From contig NZ_CP146022.1 of NCBI RefSeq assembly GCF_036967205.1, forward strand, positions 2,666,001 through 2,730,000: a stretch of DNA of 64,000 nt, in the 5' to 3' direction. Made by a program: the position numbers and the translations under genes. The number at the start of each line of letters is the position of its first letter. Position 1 is the stretch's first letter. Origin of the DNA: Streptomyces sp. Q6 (GTDB lineage: Bacteria > Actinomycetota > Actinomycetes > Streptomycetales > Streptomycetaceae). The notes below the pieces were generated by a model. It had not been told where the DNA came from and made no database searches. It saw only the letters and a list, made by a program, of their open reading frames with translations. This document shows positions 62,701 to 64,000 of this stretch, piece by piece.

Positions 62701-63407
62701 GTCGTAGCCGGTGTCGAGGACGGCGACCTTCACGCCCTTGCCGGTGAGCCCGGCCTCCCAGGCGCTCGGGGTGCCGATCTGGGCGTTGGACTGCTCCATG
62801 TCGCCCTCGACGCGGCCGTCGAGCCAGATCTTCCCGATCCCGTCGGCGAACCCGCTCTTGCCGGTGGTGGCCGCGTTCCAGAACGTACGGCCCTTGTCCG
62901 CGTCCAGGGCGGCGCCGCCGATGCTGCCCAGCGCGCGGGTGCGGTCGGCGCCCGCGGGGTGGCGGCGGCGCCGCGGGCGGCCTTGTTCCGATAGGTGACG
63001 ATCAGCGGGGTCGCGGCGGCCTTCTTGTCCGCGAGCCCCTGCCGTATCAGCCCGCTGACGTCGAAGAGGCGGGCGTCGAGGGTGCCCGCTTCGAGATAGG
63101 GCCGCGCCTCGTCGGGCACCACGCTCACCTCGCCGCCCGACACCTGCGTCCTGACGGCACCGGTCGCGCCCTTCGCCCGGTCGACGGTGACGGTCCGCCG
63201 GCCGCCGCCCAGTTCGGTGACGGTCACCTTGTCGCCGGTCACCAGGGTCACGGTGTGCGCGGCGCGCGCGGCCCGCGTGGTCGTCGGCGCCGGTGCCGTC
63301 GACGCGTCCGGTACGGCGGCCTGGGTCCCTCCGGCGGGCAGCAGCGCGAACGCGACACCGGCCGACAGCAGGGCCGCGCCACGTCTCGCGGCAGGTCCTC
63401 TGGTCAT
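59713..63407 (-). pseudogene. large secreted S8 subtilisin-like protease, frameshifted
   Basis: Residues 1-31 form a signal peptide (GAALLSAGVAFALLPAGGTQ). A propeptide follows with VTLVTGDKVTV. The catalytic domain has Asp in VAVLDTGYDPAHPD, His in DRHGHGTHVTSTVGG and Ser in GTSMATPHVAGVAALLAQK. A long C-terminal part of about 700 residues includes a PA-type segment (GAKALFLTDDTRGRLN) and beta-sandwich regions. Propeptide and catalytic frames differ: one base seems lost at GGGG 62956-62959. Adding it gives exactly 1231 residues. It resembles the Streptomyces SSI-insensitive, multi-domain S8 proteases that process extracellular proteins. Confidence 0.85.
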
Positions 63408-63602
63408 CGTTGCCTCTCTTCGTAGCCCTCGGTGCGGGGGTGGTACCGAGTACGCAGAAGACTCTCAAGAGGCGCATGTGGCGCGGAAGTTGATGTCCAC
63501 GGCGGGAACCCGCCCTGGCGCTTTCCCGCCGACGAACGCCACAATGGCCCCAGGCACGACGGGACAGCACCAGCACGGAACGTACGGGTACGGGGGCGGC
63601 AC

Positions 63603-63989
63603 GTGGACAGCGCGGACGGTACGGACGGCATGGACGGCCTGGTGGAGTTCAAGGTCGACGGGACGGGGACACCGATCCTGTTCGAGGTGGCCGGCGACGA
63701 GGAGACGGGCGCCCGCATGGTGGCCCGCGGCGGCGGCCCCGTCCAGGCGACGGCCACCTTCGAGACGGCCCTGGACTCGGTCCGCTCGGCCGCCCAGTCG
63801 GCCCTGCGCGTCCTGCGCGACGGCCCGCTCTCCCCCGACGGCGTGGAGATCGAGTTCGGCGTGAAGCTGTCGGCGGAGGCGGGGGCGTTCATCACGAAGG
63901 GGACGGCGGAGGGCCACCTGGTGGTCAAGCTCAGCTGGTCGCGCGAGACGCCGCAGGACCCGGCCGCGGGAGCTCCGTCCGGCTCATGA
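63603..63989 (+). CDS. CU044_2847/Trypco1-type protein
   Basis: This is a 128-residue protein with the pattern of trypsin-co-occurring domain proteins (GLVEFKVDGTGTPILFEV, DGVEIEFGVKLSAEAGAFIT, HLVVKLSW). These small beta-rich domains occur next to, or fused with, trypsin-like proteases in predicted actinobacterial signalling or defence cassettes. The GTG at 63603 follows a GGGGG sequence; an ATG at 63630 is the alternative. The stop overlaps the next start by 4 bp. Confidence 0.72.
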   Translation: MDSADGTDGMDGLVEFKVDGTGTPILFEVAGDEETGARMVARGGGPVQATATFETALDSVRSAAQSALRVLRDGPLSPDGVEIEFGVKLSAEAGAFITKGTAEGHLVVKLSWSRETPQDPAAGAPSGS

Positions 63990-64000
63990 GCGACGCACAG
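63986..64000 (+). CDS. start of the next gene, cut by the window end
   Basis: An ATG at 63986 overlaps the previous stop (ATGA) and reads MSDAQ before the window ends. By the usual gene pairing a trypsin-like protease or its NTPase partner would be expected, but only five codons are visible. Confidence 0.45.

Overview
The window is chromosomal DNA from a Streptomyces or close relative. GC content is very high, third positions are almost always G or C, GTG and TTG starts are common, and neighbouring genes often overlap by 4 bp (ATGA or GTGA). The order fasR-fabD-fabH-acpP-fabF followed by a DUF3145 gene is a Streptomyces landmark. No rRNA, tRNA, insertion sequence, prophage or CRISPR array was seen.

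Layout. (1) 1-5337: end of an alpha/beta hydrolase, a membrane acyltransferase, an aldo/keto reductase with its MerR regulator, a GNAT enzyme, a beta-lactamase-like serine hydrolase and a pirin. (2) 5432-11022: type II fatty acid synthase genes with the activator FasR, then DUF3145. (3) 11311-20576: SGNH lipoprotein, mutarotase, GH3 beta-glucosidase, TetR, two small membrane proteins, Ohr, an NADPH oxidoreductase divergent from a MarR regulator, and a frameshifted zinc-ribbon membrane protein. (4) 20690-29463: sugar-acid dehydratase, zinc dehydrogenase, a TIM-barrel-like protein of unknown role, a ChvE/GguAB-type sugar ABC transporter and a Tat-exported mutarotase. (5) 29582-33260: PLP aminotransferase, an internally deleted Rrf2 gene, a TauE/SafE permease and a DUF1963-like protein. 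(6) 33325-41074: GH51 arabinofuranosidase, GH43 arabinanase, a second sugar ABC transporter, a SMP-30 lactonase and an IclR regulator. (7) 41114-54615: a PucR regulator, a small membrane protein, then DUF3068 and a tight ten-gene run for a surface glycan or lipid (GT4, methyltransferases, a 1408-residue DUF3367/AftD-like arabinofuranosyltransferase, an acyltransferase-like condensation protein, EamA, Trm112-like, FkbM). (8) 54638-64000: phosphotransferase, VOC protein, ATP-grasp protein, MFS transporter, a 19-residue peptide gene, a compact SsuD-like flavin monooxygenase with a Cys-containing leader peptide, a large secreted S8 protease, and a Trypco-type gene at the edge.

The most interesting signal is that regions 4 and 6 seem to form one regulon. 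A near-palindrome, GTTCGAAATCTCGAAC or a close variant, sits 19-22 nt downstream of a -10 box in front of the dehydratase, the TIM-barrel gene, GH51, the second ABC operon and iclR itself. Four of the five promoters share a TTGAC-like -35 box and a 17-18 nt spacer. The genes fit a route from arabinan or arabinoxylan to L-arabinose, then through non-phosphorylative oxidation (dehydrogenase, lactonase, dehydratase) to a 2-keto-3-deoxy sugar acid. The TIM-barrel-like protein is a candidate for the unassigned last step. This pathway is inferred, not demonstrated.

A quality warning applies to the whole window. Five genes (zinc-ribbon protein, SMP-30, condensation protein, MFS, S8 protease) are each broken by the apparent loss of exactly one base at or near a G/C run. 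Adding one base to each restores a full-length family-like protein. Systematic homopolymer sequencing errors are more likely than five independent pseudogenes.
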